A stretch of DNA of 64,000 nt, taken from the NCBI GenBank assembly GCA_020853775.1, contig JADYYH010000008.1, positions 51,413 through 115,412 on the forward strand, given 5' to 3'. Position 1 is the first letter of the stretch. The number at the start of each line of letters is the position of its first letter. The position numbers were made by a program, and so were the translations under genes. The notes below the pieces were generated by a model that saw only the letters and a program-made list of their open reading frames with translations, did not search any database and was not told where the DNA came from. Origin of the DNA: Nitrospira sp. (lineage in GTDB: Bacteria; Nitrospirota; Nitrospiria; Nitrospirales; Nitrospiraceae). This document shows positions 38,583-47,538 of the stretch, piece by piece.

Positions 38583-39266
38583 CTAAAGCTTCTTCCCCGT
38601 CATGATTTCATACGCTTCTTCGATCGTGTCGACCTCACGGACGAGGACGTTCGACTCCGGATTCAGACTGACTCGATTCATTCGAGGGGCGTAAAATTGC
38701 CCCCGCGGCACCAGTAGCATGTGATAGCCCGCTCTGGCCGCAGCGGTTGTTTTTTCCGCCACCTGGCTCACCTGTCCGATTCGACCATCACCTTGCAACG
38801 TGCCTGTGATCGTGATGTCTCTTCGCAGTTGGTCACCTTTCAGCAGGGCGATGAATCCAATCGCCAAGGCCGCCTCGGCTGTTGATTCCTCCTCGCTGAG
38901 CGGACCCGTAAACGTCGCGTAGAGTGACAGGGTTCCGGTCGGACGAATGGAAGCTCCCAGACGGGTGACGGCAAACTGGAACGCGTGCTGGATCGAAGTC
39001 ATGCCGGTTCCACGAACAGGAACCTGGCTGCGACCCCACCGCAATGCCAATGGGTCCGGCTGAGCACCCTCGTCCCATTTCATCACGAACGTCGGGAAGC
39101 CAACCTGGTTTTCGGTGTAGGTCGCGACCGAGATCGGCACGACGAGAGTTCGGCTGGCATGGACGGTGGAAGGCAGGAACGACACAGACGCTAACAGCAA
39201 GAGGGCGGAAAGCGCGACGATGCCCGACACTGTGCCGCTTCTGGAAAAGAAAGTGTGTCCGTGCAT
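38583..39266 (-). CDS. Exported Lon-like (S16) protease domain protein
   Basis: Protein of 227 aa with an N-terminal signal peptide (IVALSALLLLASVSFLPSTVHA) and an S16-like C-terminal domain. DITITGTLQGDGRIGQVSQV followed by EKTTAAARAG matches the Lon proteolytic core, with candidate catalytic Lys172. The serine motif GPSAG is changed to EESTA (Ser128), so the dyad residues may remain in an altered loop. There is no AAA+ domain and no PDZ domain. It is convergent with the CHAT gene, 81 nt apart. A promoter lies so close that the transcript may be leaderless. Confidence 0.75.
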   Translation of the reverse strand: MHGHTFFSRSGTVSGIVALSALLLLASVSFLPSTVHASRTLVVPISVATYTENQVGFPTFVMKWDEGAQPDPLALRWGRSQVPVRGTGMTSIQHAFQFAVTRLGASIRPTGTLSLYATFTGPLSEEESTAEAALAIGFIALLKGDQLRRDITITGTLQGDGRIGQVSQVAEKTTAAARAGYHMLLVPRGQFYAPRMNRVSLNPESNVLVREVDTIEEAYEIMTGKKL

Positions 39267-39272
39267 GAGTCA

Positions 39273-39300
39273 AGTCTAGATGAGGATCCCCGATTGTCAA
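39273..39300 (-). promoter_or_regulatory. Sigma70-type promoter for the Lon-like gene, possibly leaderless
   Basis: On the minus strand TTGACA (39295-39300) and TAGACT (39273-39278) with a 16-bp spacer. The ATG begins 6 nt after the -10 box, which puts the expected transcription start at or next to the start codon; no ribosome site is visible. Confidence 0.6.
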
Positions 39301-39538
39301 ATTCGTCGACAGTGCAGGGTGATCGATCATCGGATGTCATCACCATGCGATAAACAAACAACCGGAAACATTGAGTCTTTCTTTTCGGGCGCGTAGTTCC
39401 CTACTGAAAATCCTGAAGGGCTCTGCTGTCGGACTCTCTGATGCCTCTGACCCCATGCGCGTGATAATCTCGGGCGTGACGGAACCACCGGCGAGCGACC
39501 TCGCGTGGCGAAAAGTTTCTCAACAGGGGAGCATGTGA

Positions 39539-40396
39539 GTGCACGGCGCCATCCTTATCACCGGCGCGTCATCCGGTATCGGCGCGGCCTGCGCGCGTTA
39601 TCTTGACGGCTTGGGTTATACGGTGTGGGCCGGCGTCCGCCGCAAGGAGGATGGCGAGGCGTTGGCTCGTTCCACGTCCGCTCGTCTTCGTGTGCTGCTG
39701 CTTGATGTCACCGATCCAGACTCGATCACGGCGGCGAGTCGAACCCTCACGGAGGCCTTGCCGGAAGCGGGGCTGGCTGGTCTCGTGAATAATGCCGGGA
39801 TCTCCGTCGCTGGTCCGCTGGAACTGTTGCCCCTCGCCGAGGTCCGCACGCAGTTTGAGGTTAATGTCATGGGAGCGTTGGCCGTGACGCAGGCTGTGCT
39901 CCCGTTGCTGCGCCGGGCACGGGGACGCATCGTCAACATCAGTTCGATTGCCGGGCTGGCGGCCACACCCTTTCTCGGCGCCTATTGCGGCTCCAAGTTT
40001 GCGCTCGAGGCGATGAGTGATGCCTTGCGCCTGGAGCTGGCGCCCTGGGGAATCACGGTGACGCTGGTCGAGCCCGGCGCTATTCAATCTCAGATTTGGC
40101 AGCGGGCCACGATGTCGGCCACACGCACCCTCGGCGGAATCGCGCCTGAAGCACTCGCCCTGTATGCGCATCCCTTGTCGCGGATGCAAGAAGTGATGGC
40201 GGCGGCCTCCGCCCGTGCGATTCCTGCGGAAGCGGTTGCTCAGGTGGTGGCTCGCGCGCTGACCGTGCCGTCGCCACGCGCCCGTTACCTTGTCGGCAGG
40301 GACGCGCGTTTCAGAGCGGTGTTGAAGTGGCTGTTGCCCGACCGCGCGCAGGATCGTCTCCTCGCATGGTTTTTAGGATTGTCCCGCCATGCGTAA
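39539..40396 (+). CDS. Short-chain dehydrogenase/reductase
   Basis: Classical SDR of 285 aa: TGASSGIGAAC cofactor loop at the N-terminus, NNAG, NISSIAG and the catalytic YCGSKFALEAM (Tyr-x3-Lys), then the EPGAI segment. GTG start with GGGGAG 7 nt upstream. The C-terminal extension with RARYLVGRDARFRAVLKWLLPDR resembles SDRs that act on lipid or retinol-like substrates, but the substrate is not identifiable. The Nudix gene begins 50 nt downstream. Confidence 0.88.
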   Translation: MHGAILITGASSGIGAACARYLDGLGYTVWAGVRRKEDGEALARSTSARLRVLLLDVTDPDSITAASRTLTEALPEAGLAGLVNNAGISVAGPLELLPLAEVRTQFEVNVMGALAVTQAVLPLLRRARGRIVNISSIAGLAATPFLGAYCGSKFALEAMSDALRLELAPWGITVTLVEPGAIQSQIWQRATMSATRTLGGIAPEALALYAHPLSRMQEVMAAASARAIPAEAVAQVVARALTVPSPRARYLVGRDARFRAVLKWLLPDRAQDRLLAWFLGLSRHA

Positions 40397-40446
40397 TCGT
40401 GCGGAGTCTCTACGAACCACCGCGCGTCGAAAGAAGGGGGCGCGGC

Positions 40447-40869
40447 ATGGCTGAAGGAGGGCTGGTCCGTTCGGCAGGCGGCGTGGTATTGCGGCCGCAG
40501 GAAGTGTTGCTGATCCGCGTCTCTGACATGAAAGGTCGTCCGGTCTGGTCGTTTCCCAAGGGACGACTCGATGCCGGCGAGACTCCGGCGCAGGCTGCCG
40601 TGCGGGAAGTGCGGGAGGAGACGGGCTGGTCTTGCCGCATCGAGACCGATCTTTCGACGACCGAATATTGGTTTCAGCGAGAGGGGCGTCGGTTCCGCAA
40701 GACGGTGGTCTGGTTCAAAATGGCGCCGGTCGAGCTCAGCGGTGTCCCCGACGGGGAGGTGGAAGAAGTGCAGTGGGTGGAGTATACGGAAGCATTGCGG
40801 CGCCTGACCTATGCGTCCGATGCGGCGTTATTGTCGTACGCGTTGGAGCGGGACCTTCCTTCTCGATAG
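40447..40869 (+). CDS. Nudix hydrolase
   Basis: Nudix protein of 140 aa with a perfect Nudix box GRLDAGETPAQAAVREVREETGW (the G-x5-E-x7-REUXEExGU pattern) and an N-terminal SAGGVVLRPQEVLLIRV strand. It hydrolyses a nucleoside-diphosphate-linked substrate, possibly diadenosine polyphosphates given the small size and FPKGRLDAGE context. ATG 40447 is chosen (MAEGGLVRSAGGVV); an in-frame start at 40327 would overlap the SDR gene. Confidence 0.9.
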   Translation: MAEGGLVRSAGGVVLRPQEVLLIRVSDMKGRPVWSFPKGRLDAGETPAQAAVREVREETGWSCRIETDLSTTEYWFQREGRRFRKTVVWFKMAPVELSGVPDGEVEEVQWVEYTEALRRLTYASDAALLSYALERDLPSR

Positions 40870-40952
40870 CGAGCGATGTCCGCCGGTCGTCGATCTAAGC
40901 AGCCTCTCCGTGTTCTCTGACTCTGTGTCCGGTCGTCTCCGCTTTCCGTGCC

Positions 40953-40981
40953 TTGACAAGCCTGGTGCCCTTAACTAGACT
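40953..40981 (+). promoter_or_regulatory. Sigma70-type promoter for the histidine kinase gene
   Basis: Consensus -35 TTGACA (40953-40958), 17-bp spacer, -10 TAGACT (40976-40981). It lies about 145 nt before the kinase start at 41126, leaving a leader of roughly 138 nt. Confidence 0.6.
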
Positions 40982-41125
40982 CGACTTCAGAGCCGTTCTG
41001 CGCCTCGCTATGGACGGCCAGAGTTTTCGGTACGCGCCTTCCTTCACGATTCGGCATCTCCCGGCACACGTCAACCAGTGGCGCGTTGATCAGTCATCCC
41101 CCATCGTTCACCCGAGGGCCCGCCT

Positions 41126-44100
41126 GTGTATAGTCTGGCTCGCTTTTCCCTGTTGGAAATGACCGAATGCTCTGCCGTCCTGCGTCAGCTGGGCGAGCAG
41201 TCGACGTCGTTGCAGGAGGCGGCCTCGAAAGCGGTGCACTATCTGTTCGAGACGCTCGGCGATCCGGAAACGGGGCAGCGCGATTGTGTCCTCGTCCGGT
41301 GCTTCAAGACCATTTCCTACAGCCGGTTGGATGCTGAGCATCAGCAGCTGGTCAGAGAAAAGCTCGGCGGGATCGCGCCGTATCCGGATTTGCGCTGCTT
41401 CACCCTCGTGGCCTCCACCGGTACAGAGCCGGATTGGAATCGTGTCGAGCGCTCGCACCGGTACCGCGTCATTCCAATCGTCAGTGCCGATTTCGTGAAA
41501 CAGTTCCCGATGTTCTCGCAACTCCTGCATCAGTTTGGCGTGTCCACGGAGTTCGACGTCCGGCCGGACGGTGAATGGTTGGTCGATCTGGAAGAGAAGA
41601 CGTATAACGTGTTTTATGTGTCCGATGCGGCAGGAAGCCCCTATGTGCCCGTGCAGGACGGGTTTGTCGGGAAATACGGCGTGAAGTCGGTCTTGTGCTT
41701 CGGCGGGATGTTACCGTCGCGCGATTTGTTCGCGGTGATTTTGTTCTCCGAGACACCGGTGCCGCGCGAGACCGCGGCGCTGTGTAAATCACTTGCCCTG
41801 AGCTTGAAAACCTCGTTGTTGGCCTTTGATGAAGCCTCTCCCACAGACAATGGAGCGAACCGCACCGGCTCTCTCCCTGAGCCGCCGGCAAGTCTGCGGC
41901 ATCAGTCGCGTGTGGCGGTCGCGGAACAGTTGCTGCGAGTGTATGAGGATGCGGTCAGGACCCAATCGGCGGGTATCGTACACGCGGAACGGGCGCTCCA
42001 CGACCGGGCTGCGGCGCTGGAACGGTCAGAGGAAGCCCTAGATAAGCAGACGAGAATCGTCAACTCGGTGTTGCGAAGCATGGGAGACGGAGTCGTCGTT
42101 ACCGATGCCCTGGGAGGACTGGTCCTGGCGAACCCTGCTCTTGAAAGCATCGTGGGGTTTTCTCCCGGAGAGATTCCCCCGATCGAGTGGGTGGACCGGT
42201 ATGAATTTTTCCATGGCGACACGGTGACGCCGTTTCAGCGCGACGAGTGGCCGCTGGCCCGCGCCTTGAGAGGCGAAAAAGTCGATTGGCTCGAAGTCTA
42301 TATGCGGGCTTCGGGAGGTGTGCCGGGGCGATGGGTCAGTATCAATGCCAGACCCATCAGGGATGATGCGGGATTGTTGTGCGGGACCGTCGTGGTGTTC
42401 CATGACATCACGTGGCTCAAGCGGGCGCAGGATGCGCTCTTTGAATCGGAATATCGATTTCGGAGTCTGGTGGAAGGCGCGCGGGATATTATTTTCACGC
42501 TCTCGGCTGATACGACCATGACGTCTCTCAACCAGGCGTTTGAGACGGTGACCAACTGGTCCCGCTCACAATGGATCGGCGAACCGCTCGCCACCCTGCT
42601 GCATCCCGACGATGCAGGTTTTTGTCAGGATGTGTTGCAGGCAATTCTCGAACGCGGCACCCCGCTGACCTGTTCGATGCAGATCAGCACGAAACAAGGC
42701 GGGTATGTCACGGGAGAATTCGTCGGCACGCCACAACTGCGCCAGGGACGTGTCATCGGCGTATTGGGCATCATCCGGGATGTAACCGAACGCCGCCGGA
42801 TCGAAGATGCGCTCCGGGTCAGCGAAGAACGGTTGCGGTCGATCGTGCAATCGACCAAAGACGCCATTGTGCTCGTCAACGCCCTCATGAAGGTGGCCTT
42901 CTGGAACAAGGGGGCCGAGGCAACCTTCGGGTACTCGGCCGAGGAGATTATCGGCCAGCCTGTCACGACGATCATTTCGGAGCCCTATCACGAGGAGCTG
43001 GAACGTAACGTTCAGCGCGTGCGTGTGCTGGAACGAATGCACTCGACGAGCAAGACACTGGAACTCGTCGGCCGCCGGAGGCAAGGGGGCGAGTTTCCCT
43101 TGGAGTTGAGTGTGACGTCGTGGAAAGGAAAATCCGATCTCTTTTTCACCATCATTATGCGCGATATCAGCGAGCGGCTGACGGCGGAGGAACAACTGGA
43201 TCGCCTCCATTATCACAATCAAGTCGTCCTGAATTCGGCGGGAGAGGGCATCTACGGGGTGGATCGCGAGGGGCGTTTGACGTTCGTGAATCCGGCGGCG
43301 GCCAAGATGTTCGGGTGGGACGCGGAGTCGATGATCGGCCGATCGTTACATGCCCTGGTGTTCCCTCCCGATCTCTGCGACCGACCGTTCGGCGAGCTGA
43401 AGTGCCCTATTGTCGAGACGATCCGGGGCGGCGAGATTCGCGAGCAGGTGGACAGCGCATTCTGGCGCAAGGACGGGACGAGTTTTCCCGTGGAATACGT
43501 CAGCACGCCTATTTCCGAACGGGGAGACGTTGTCGGCGCGGTCGTCGTGTTTAAAGATACGACGGATCGGAAACGCGCGGAAGCGCAACTCCAAGACTCC
43601 CTTCGCCGGCTGCGGAAGCTCTCGGGGCGGATGGAGGGTATTCGTGAGGAAGAGCGCGGGCGCATTGCGCGGGAGTTACACGACGAACTGGGAGTCGGCT
43701 TGACGTGCCTGAAAATCGATTTGTCCCGCTTGGGCGGTCTGCTGGGAGAACGGCTGGTCCCCCAGGACCGGGCCAAGGTCGATGAAAAAATTCGCGGCAT
43801 GAAGGAGCAAGTCGACAGCACCATCACTTCCGTGCAGCGGATCGTCGCGGAATTACGCCCCGGTGTGTTGGACGATCTGGGGCTGGTTGCGGCGATTGAA
43901 TGGCAATGCCGCGATTTTCAGCGCCGTACCGGCATTACGTGCCACTGCGCGGTCAGCCATGAGGATTTGTGGGTGGACCCGGAACAGGCCACGGCCGTGT
44001 TTCGTATTTGTCAGGAGGCGTTGACCAATGTGACCCGCCATGCCCAGGCGACGGAAGTGCATGTGCGGTTGGAAGATCAGGGCGTGGGGCTGTTGCTGCA

Positions 44101-44263
44101 GGTTCGTGACAACGGGCGTGGCATTCCTCAAGAACGATTGGCCGATGCGCGATCATTCGGCCTGCTCGGTATGCGAGAGCGCGCAGGACTCCTTGGTGGA
44201 GATGTGCAGATTGACACTCTGGAAGGCAATGGCACGGCCATTACGTTGCAATTGCCTCGTTAA
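41126..44263 (+). CDS. Cytoplasmic multi-PAS sensor histidine kinase (NarX/HisKA_3 type)
   Basis: Sensor kinase of 1045 aa with no membrane segment. Residues 1-235 form a region I cannot name (GAF-like in places). A likely coiled coil follows (about 255-310), then four PAS domains (about 310-420, 435-550, 555-680, 685-810). The HisKA_3 dimerisation domain has RIARELHDELGVG with phospho-acceptor His852, and the HATPase has DNGRGIP near 995 and GLLGMRERAGLLGG. GTG start with GAGGG upstream; ATG 41159 is an alternative. The response regulator follows 15 nt later. Confidence 0.9.
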   Translation: MYSLARFSLLEMTECSAVLRQLGEQSTSLQEAASKAVHYLFETLGDPETGQRDCVLVRCFKTISYSRLDAEHQQLVREKLGGIAPYPDLRCFTLVASTGTEPDWNRVERSHRYRVIPIVSADFVKQFPMFSQLLHQFGVSTEFDVRPDGEWLVDLEEKTYNVFYVSDAAGSPYVPVQDGFVGKYGVKSVLCFGGMLPSRDLFAVILFSETPVPRETAALCKSLALSLKTSLLAFDEASPTDNGANRTGSLPEPPASLRHQSRVAVAEQLLRVYEDAVRTQSAGIVHAERALHDRAAALERSEEALDKQTRIVNSVLRSMGDGVVVTDALGGLVLANPALESIVGFSPGEIPPIEWVDRYEFFHGDTVTPFQRDEWPLARALRGEKVDWLEVYMRASGGVPGRWVSINARPIRDDAGLLCGTVVVFHDITWLKRAQDALFESEYRFRSLVEGARDIIFTLSADTTMTSLNQAFETVTNWSRSQWIGEPLATLLHPDDAGFCQDVLQAILERGTPLTCSMQISTKQGGYVTGEFVGTPQLRQGRVIGVLGIIRDVTERRRIEDALRVSEERLRSIVQSTKDAIVLVNALMKVAFWNKGAEATFGYSAEEIIGQPVTTIISEPYHEELERNVQRVRVLERMHSTSKTLELVGRRRQGGEFPLELSVTSWKGKSDLFFTIIMRDISERLTAEEQLDRLHYHNQVVLNSAGEGIYGVDREGRLTFVNPAAAKMFGWDAESMIGRSLHALVFPPDLCDRPFGELKCPIVETIRGGEIREQVDSAFWRKDGTSFPVEYVSTPISERGDVVGAVVVFKDTTDRKRAEAQLQDSLRRLRKLSGRMEGIREEERGRIARELHDELGVGLTCLKIDLSRLGGLLGERLVPQDRAKVDEKIRGMKEQVDSTITSVQRIVAELRPGVLDDLGLVAAIEWQCRDFQRRTGITCHCAVSHEDLWVDPEQATAVFRICQEALTNVTRHAQATEVHVRLEDQGVGLLLQVRDNGRGIPQERLADARSFGLLGMRERAGLLGGDVQIDTLEGNGTAITLQLPR

Positions 44264-44278
44264 GGAAAAGGAGAGGGC

Positions 44279-44941
44279 ATGATGGAGGGGACAATGCGAA
44301 ACACAGCGACCGTACGAATCTTGGTAGTCGATGATCATCCCTCCTTTCGGCGCGGAGTGAAGGATATTCTCGAGGAAGGGTTCGAAGGGGCCAGCATGGC
44401 TGAATGCGGAAATGCTCAGGAGATGCTGGATCACGTTCGCGAACAGATGTACGATTTGGTCGTCATGGACATCAGCATGCCCGGACGAAGCGGTCCGGAG
44501 GTCCTGAAGGAACTCAAACAACTGGCCCCCACGTTGCCGGTCTTGATTTTGAGCATGCATCCTGAAGATCAGTATGCCATTCGGATGTTCAAAGCCGGCG
44601 CGGCAGGATATCTCACCAAGGCGAGTGCGCCGGAAGAGTTAGTGCATGCGGCGAAGAAGGTCATGGCGGGAGGGCAATATGTCAGTGCCTCGGTGGGGGA
44701 AGCGTTGGCGTTAACCGTGCGTACCGGGGTCGACAAACTGCCGCATGAGCGATTGTCGGATCGGGAGTATGAAGTGCTCTGCCTTATCGCCTCGGGGCAA
44801 ACCGTCAGTGATATCGCGGAGAGCATCCACCTGAGCGTGACGACGATCAGTACGTATCGGGCGAGAATCCTGGACAAGATGAACTTGAAAAATAATGCCG
44901 AGCTGACTCGGTACGCCCTGCAACATGGTCTCGTCGTCTGA
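44279..44941 (+). CDS. NarL/FixJ-family response regulator
   Basis: Response regulator of 220 aa. The receiver domain has VVDDH (acidic pair), phospho-acceptor Asp64 in VVMDISMP and Lys in YLTKAS; the C-terminal LuxR-type HTH (about 155-220) contains LSDREYEVLCLIASGQTVSDIAE. GGAGAGGG lies just upstream. It is the evident partner of the PAS kinase encoded 15 nt before it. The target genes are unknown. Confidence 0.93.
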   Translation: MMEGTMRNTATVRILVVDDHPSFRRGVKDILEEGFEGASMAECGNAQEMLDHVREQMYDLVVMDISMPGRSGPEVLKELKQLAPTLPVLILSMHPEDQYAIRMFKAGAAGYLTKASAPEELVHAAKKVMAGGQYVSASVGEALALTVRTGVDKLPHERLSDREYEVLCLIASGQTVSDIAESIHLSVTTISTYRARILDKMNLKNNAELTRYALQHGLVV

Positions 44942-45050
44942 CAGCATCGAAGTGTCCGGATTTGTCGAGCGAACGATGACGAGTCTGCACTGTTTTATTG
45001 TGACACACGAATCGCGCCCCTACCGATAGCCTCGTCGAGCCTCCGGGCCT

Positions 45051-45305
45051 ATGCTCTCCGAGATGGCGAGGGCTTGGATTTCTAATACCGCGACATTAGT
45101 GGCTCTTTTTGACGCCGCGCAAGGCCATGCGGCTGCCGAGCGCTCGTCCGTGGATCGACGAACGGGATCATTCCGTCAGGGCTGGTCGGATCTGCTGACG
45201 AGACTGAGCTCGCGCGAAGCCGCGATGTTGCAGGACCTCACCTGGTGGGGACCGCAAATGAAGCAGCGGTTGGTTCAACTCGAGAACGTGCACACCACAA
45301 CCTGA
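45051..45305 (+). CDS. Small hypothetical protein
   Basis: 84-residue open frame between the response regulator and the degenerate receiver gene. No recognised domain; it is moderately helical, with no signal or membrane segment. No strong ribosome site is seen before the ATG, and a second ATG lies 12 nt inside. Its co-directional position, with a 25-nt gap to the next gene, is the main support. Confidence 0.45.
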   Translation: MLSEMARAWISNTATLVALFDAAQGHAAAERSSVDRRTGSFRQGWSDLLTRLSSREAAMLQDLTWWGPQMKQRLVQLENVHTTT

Positions 45306-45330
45306 AGCGATCCATCTGTGGGGGGAGCTT

Positions 45331-45720
45331 ATGGTGCAATCAGCGGGCGGGAACGGGGCGCGCTCCGGAAAACGGCCGACGGTCGCGGTGATTTACGAAG
45401 ATGTCAGTAGCGGGTACCGCTATGCTGATTGGTTTGCTGTGCATGGCTACCAAGCCACCATGACGTCTGCTGTCCCGCAGCTGGAACATCACCTGCAGGA
45501 ACTGTGTCCCGATGTGATTGTGGTCGGGTTGTCCTCATTCTCCACGCCGCTACAAACGGCGGTTCCCCGGTTGAGAGAAACCTGCCCGCAAGTACCGATC
45601 ATTGCCATGCTGGATCGCGCCAGCAGGGAAACGAATGGGACCTCGCCAGCGCTGGCGAAGGCGTTCGGCGCCGATGTGTTTATGTGCGACTCGCTCGACC
45701 CGCCGTCGACGCTCTCGTAA
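45331..45720 (+). CDS. Degenerate receiver-like protein
   Basis: Protein of 129 aa with the alternating strand/helix pattern of a CheY-like receiver: TVAVIYEDVSSGYRYADWF, then PDVIVVGLSSFSTPL, then VPIIAML. At the position of the phosphorylated Asp it has Gly (VVGLSS), and the N-terminal acidic pair is reduced to Glu-Asp, so it is unlikely to be phosphorylated in the usual way. GGGGGAG precedes the ATG. It lies between a NarL-type two-component pair and a sigma54 activator, so an adaptor role in signalling is possible. Confidence 0.65.
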   Translation: MVQSAGGNGARSGKRPTVAVIYEDVSSGYRYADWFAVHGYQATMTSAVPQLEHHLQELCPDVIVVGLSSFSTPLQTAVPRLRETCPQVPIIAMLDRASRETNGTSPALAKAFGADVFMCDSLDPPSTLS

Positions 45721-45823
45721 CGAGCCGTCATGCGGGCCTGAGCCGCACCTTAACTTGCCGTACGTGAGACGATGGTTTGCCTGACCGGCGCCCGTGGTCT
45801 TACCAGCCGAAAGGAGCCGAATT

Positions 45824-47236
45824 ATGGCGAAACAGAGCGTAATGATTGTCGCACCTGATCAGTCGACAGTGTCCGCCGTGCAGGCATTGATTCAGGATCA
45901 GTTCGAAGTCTCAACGGCACTGTGGACGACGGAGTCGCTCCTGCCTATTCATGAGCAGGCGTCCTCGGTCATGCTCCTGGATATCGATTCGCCGTCACAG
46001 CCCTCTGCCGAGGACGGATTGAATGTCCTCCAACAATTGCGTCAGACCGGATATGTCGGCAAAGTGATCGCCTACACCGGCCGACCGGAGCGCAGTGTAG
46101 CGGTGCGCGCGATCCAGTGCGGCGCGTGCGATGTCCTGGCCAAGTCTGCGGATGGAGTGCAATTGCAGCAGAGTCTCGAGCGCGTCGCGCGAGTGGCCGA
46201 TCTGGAACAGGAGGCGCGGGGAGCGATGCTGGTCGGCTGGCCGGAAGAATTCAGCGGTATGCTCGGTATGAGCGCCAGCATCAACCGGATCTTTGATGCC
46301 ATTCGCAAGGTCTCGACGAGTGATGCGCCGATCCTGATCACCGGCGAAAGCGGTACGGGCAAGGAGCTGACCGCGCGCGCGATCCATGCGCGGGGGGTGC
46401 GCAGGCAGGGGCCATTCATTCCGATCAACTGCGGGGCCATTCCTGAAAGTCTTCTGGAATCCGAACTTTTCGGTTATGAGCGGGGAGCGTTTACGGGCGC
46501 CGTCGGCCAGAAAAAGGGAAAGGTAGAATTTGCCCAGGGGGGGACATTATTCCTCGATGAGGTGGGTGACCTTCCGAACGCGTTGCAGGTCAAGCTGTTG
46601 CGCTTTCTTCAGGATCACACGTTTGAGCGAGTCGGCGGGCATCAGGCGATCGAGATGAACGTCCGGATCATTGCCGCGACAAATGTGAATTTGAAGGACG
46701 CGATCGAGAAGGGCACCTTTCGGGAGGACCTGTATTATCGGCTAGGGGTGGTCCACATCAATCTGCCTCCCTTGCGAGAGCGGGGCGAGGATGTGTCGTT
46801 GATCGCCATGGCGTTTTTGCGGCAGGCCGCCTCTCACTACCATAAACCTTTGTACGGGTTTACCCGTGAGGCGCTGGAGGCCATGCAGGCCTATTCATGG
46901 CCGGGCAACGTGCGTGAGTTATCCAACCGGATCGGTCGCGCCGTCGTCATGGCGGAAGGCACGCATGTCACCGCTGCCGATTTGGATCTGCCTCGCCAGG
47001 CCGCGCCGCAAGATGATGGCTCCATTTCACTGAAGGTCAATCAGCAGCGGATTGAAACCGACTTGATCATGAAAGCGTTCACGCTCTCGCAGGGGAATTT
47101 GAGCCGGGCTGCGCAGGAGTTGGGTATCAGCCGCTCCACGCTGTACCGGCGGCTTCGCCAATATGGAATGGAACGATCGCTTGAAGCGCGACGGTTTCCA
47201 GGTGTTTCGCCGCGCGCTTCGATGACGGAGCATTGA
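45824..47236 (+). CDS. Sigma54-dependent response regulator (NtrC family)
   Basis: Activator of 470 aa. N-terminal receiver with likely phospho-acceptor Asp53 (VMLLDIDSP), then an AAA+ domain with Walker A GESGTGKE, the sigma54-contact motif GAFTGA, Walker [13 protein letters not shown] and the arginine-finger region. The C-terminus is a Fis-type [28 protein letters not shown] lies 7 nt before ATG 45824; an earlier in-frame start at 45794 lacks support. The overall look resembles PrsR-type regulators of exopolysaccharide/PEP-CTERM loci, but no such locus is in view. Confidence 0.92.
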   Translation: MAKQSVMIVAPDQSTVSAVQALIQDQFEVSTALWTTESLLPIHEQASSVMLLDIDSPSQPSAEDGLNVLQQLRQTGYVGKVIAYTGRPERSVAVRAIQCGACDVLAKSADGVQLQQSLERVARVADLEQEARGAMLVGWPEEFSGMLGMSASINRIFDAIRKVSTSDAPILITGESGTGKELTARAIHARGVRRQGPFIPINCGAIPESLLESELFGYERGAFTGAVGQKKGKVEFAQGGTLFLDEVGDLPNALQVKLLRFLQDHTFERVGGHQAIEMNVRIIAATNVNLKDAIEKGTFREDLYYRLGVVHINLPPLRERGEDVSLIAMAFLRQAASHYHKPLYGFTREALEAMQAYSWPGNVRELSNRIGRAVVMAEGTHVTAADLDLPRQAAPQDDGSISLKVNQQRIETDLIMKAFTLSQGNLSRAAQELGISRSTLYRRLRQYGMERSLEARRFPGVSPRASMTEH

Positions 47237-47538
47237 TCGCATCGGCAGTGTCTCCTGCGGTAGATGTGGCATGAACGGGGCGAGCGACGGTGCGGCAGGA
47301 ACAGGTCGCTTAGGCGTGTAAATTGGTTGACCGCTTCTTCGGTATTTGTTAAGAAGAGGAGTCGTCCGATATCTGCTGGCCTGGTTCCTTCCGAGGTATC
47401 GTCAGCCCAATTCAATTTGTGTTGCCTACAGTCCGCCTCAGTCAATTGGAGCGGGCGCTGCTTGGTCCGCGGCAATGACGGCTGCTCCGGGGACGTCCGG
47501 GAGAGAGGACCTGTGTGTTCCGTCAGGAGAAGAATGTG
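47237..47538. other. Non-coding spacer, no clear elements
   Basis: About 300 bp between the sigma54 activator and the YcbK-like gene. I found no convincing sigma54 -24/-12 element, no strong sigma70 promoter (a weak TTGACC-N16-TTAAGA starts near 47327) and no terminator hairpin. Confidence 0.4.

Noticed and set aside
38583..39266. Loss of the catalytic serine in the Lon-like protein (Thr at that position).
   Set aside because: Realigning from the serine outward keeps Ser128 in register with only one residue of length difference, so I report a degenerate motif rather than a lost nucleophile.
47237..47538. Possible sigma54 promoter downstream of the NtrC-type activator.
   Set aside because: No TGGC-N7-9-TTGC element with correct GG/GC spacing was found.
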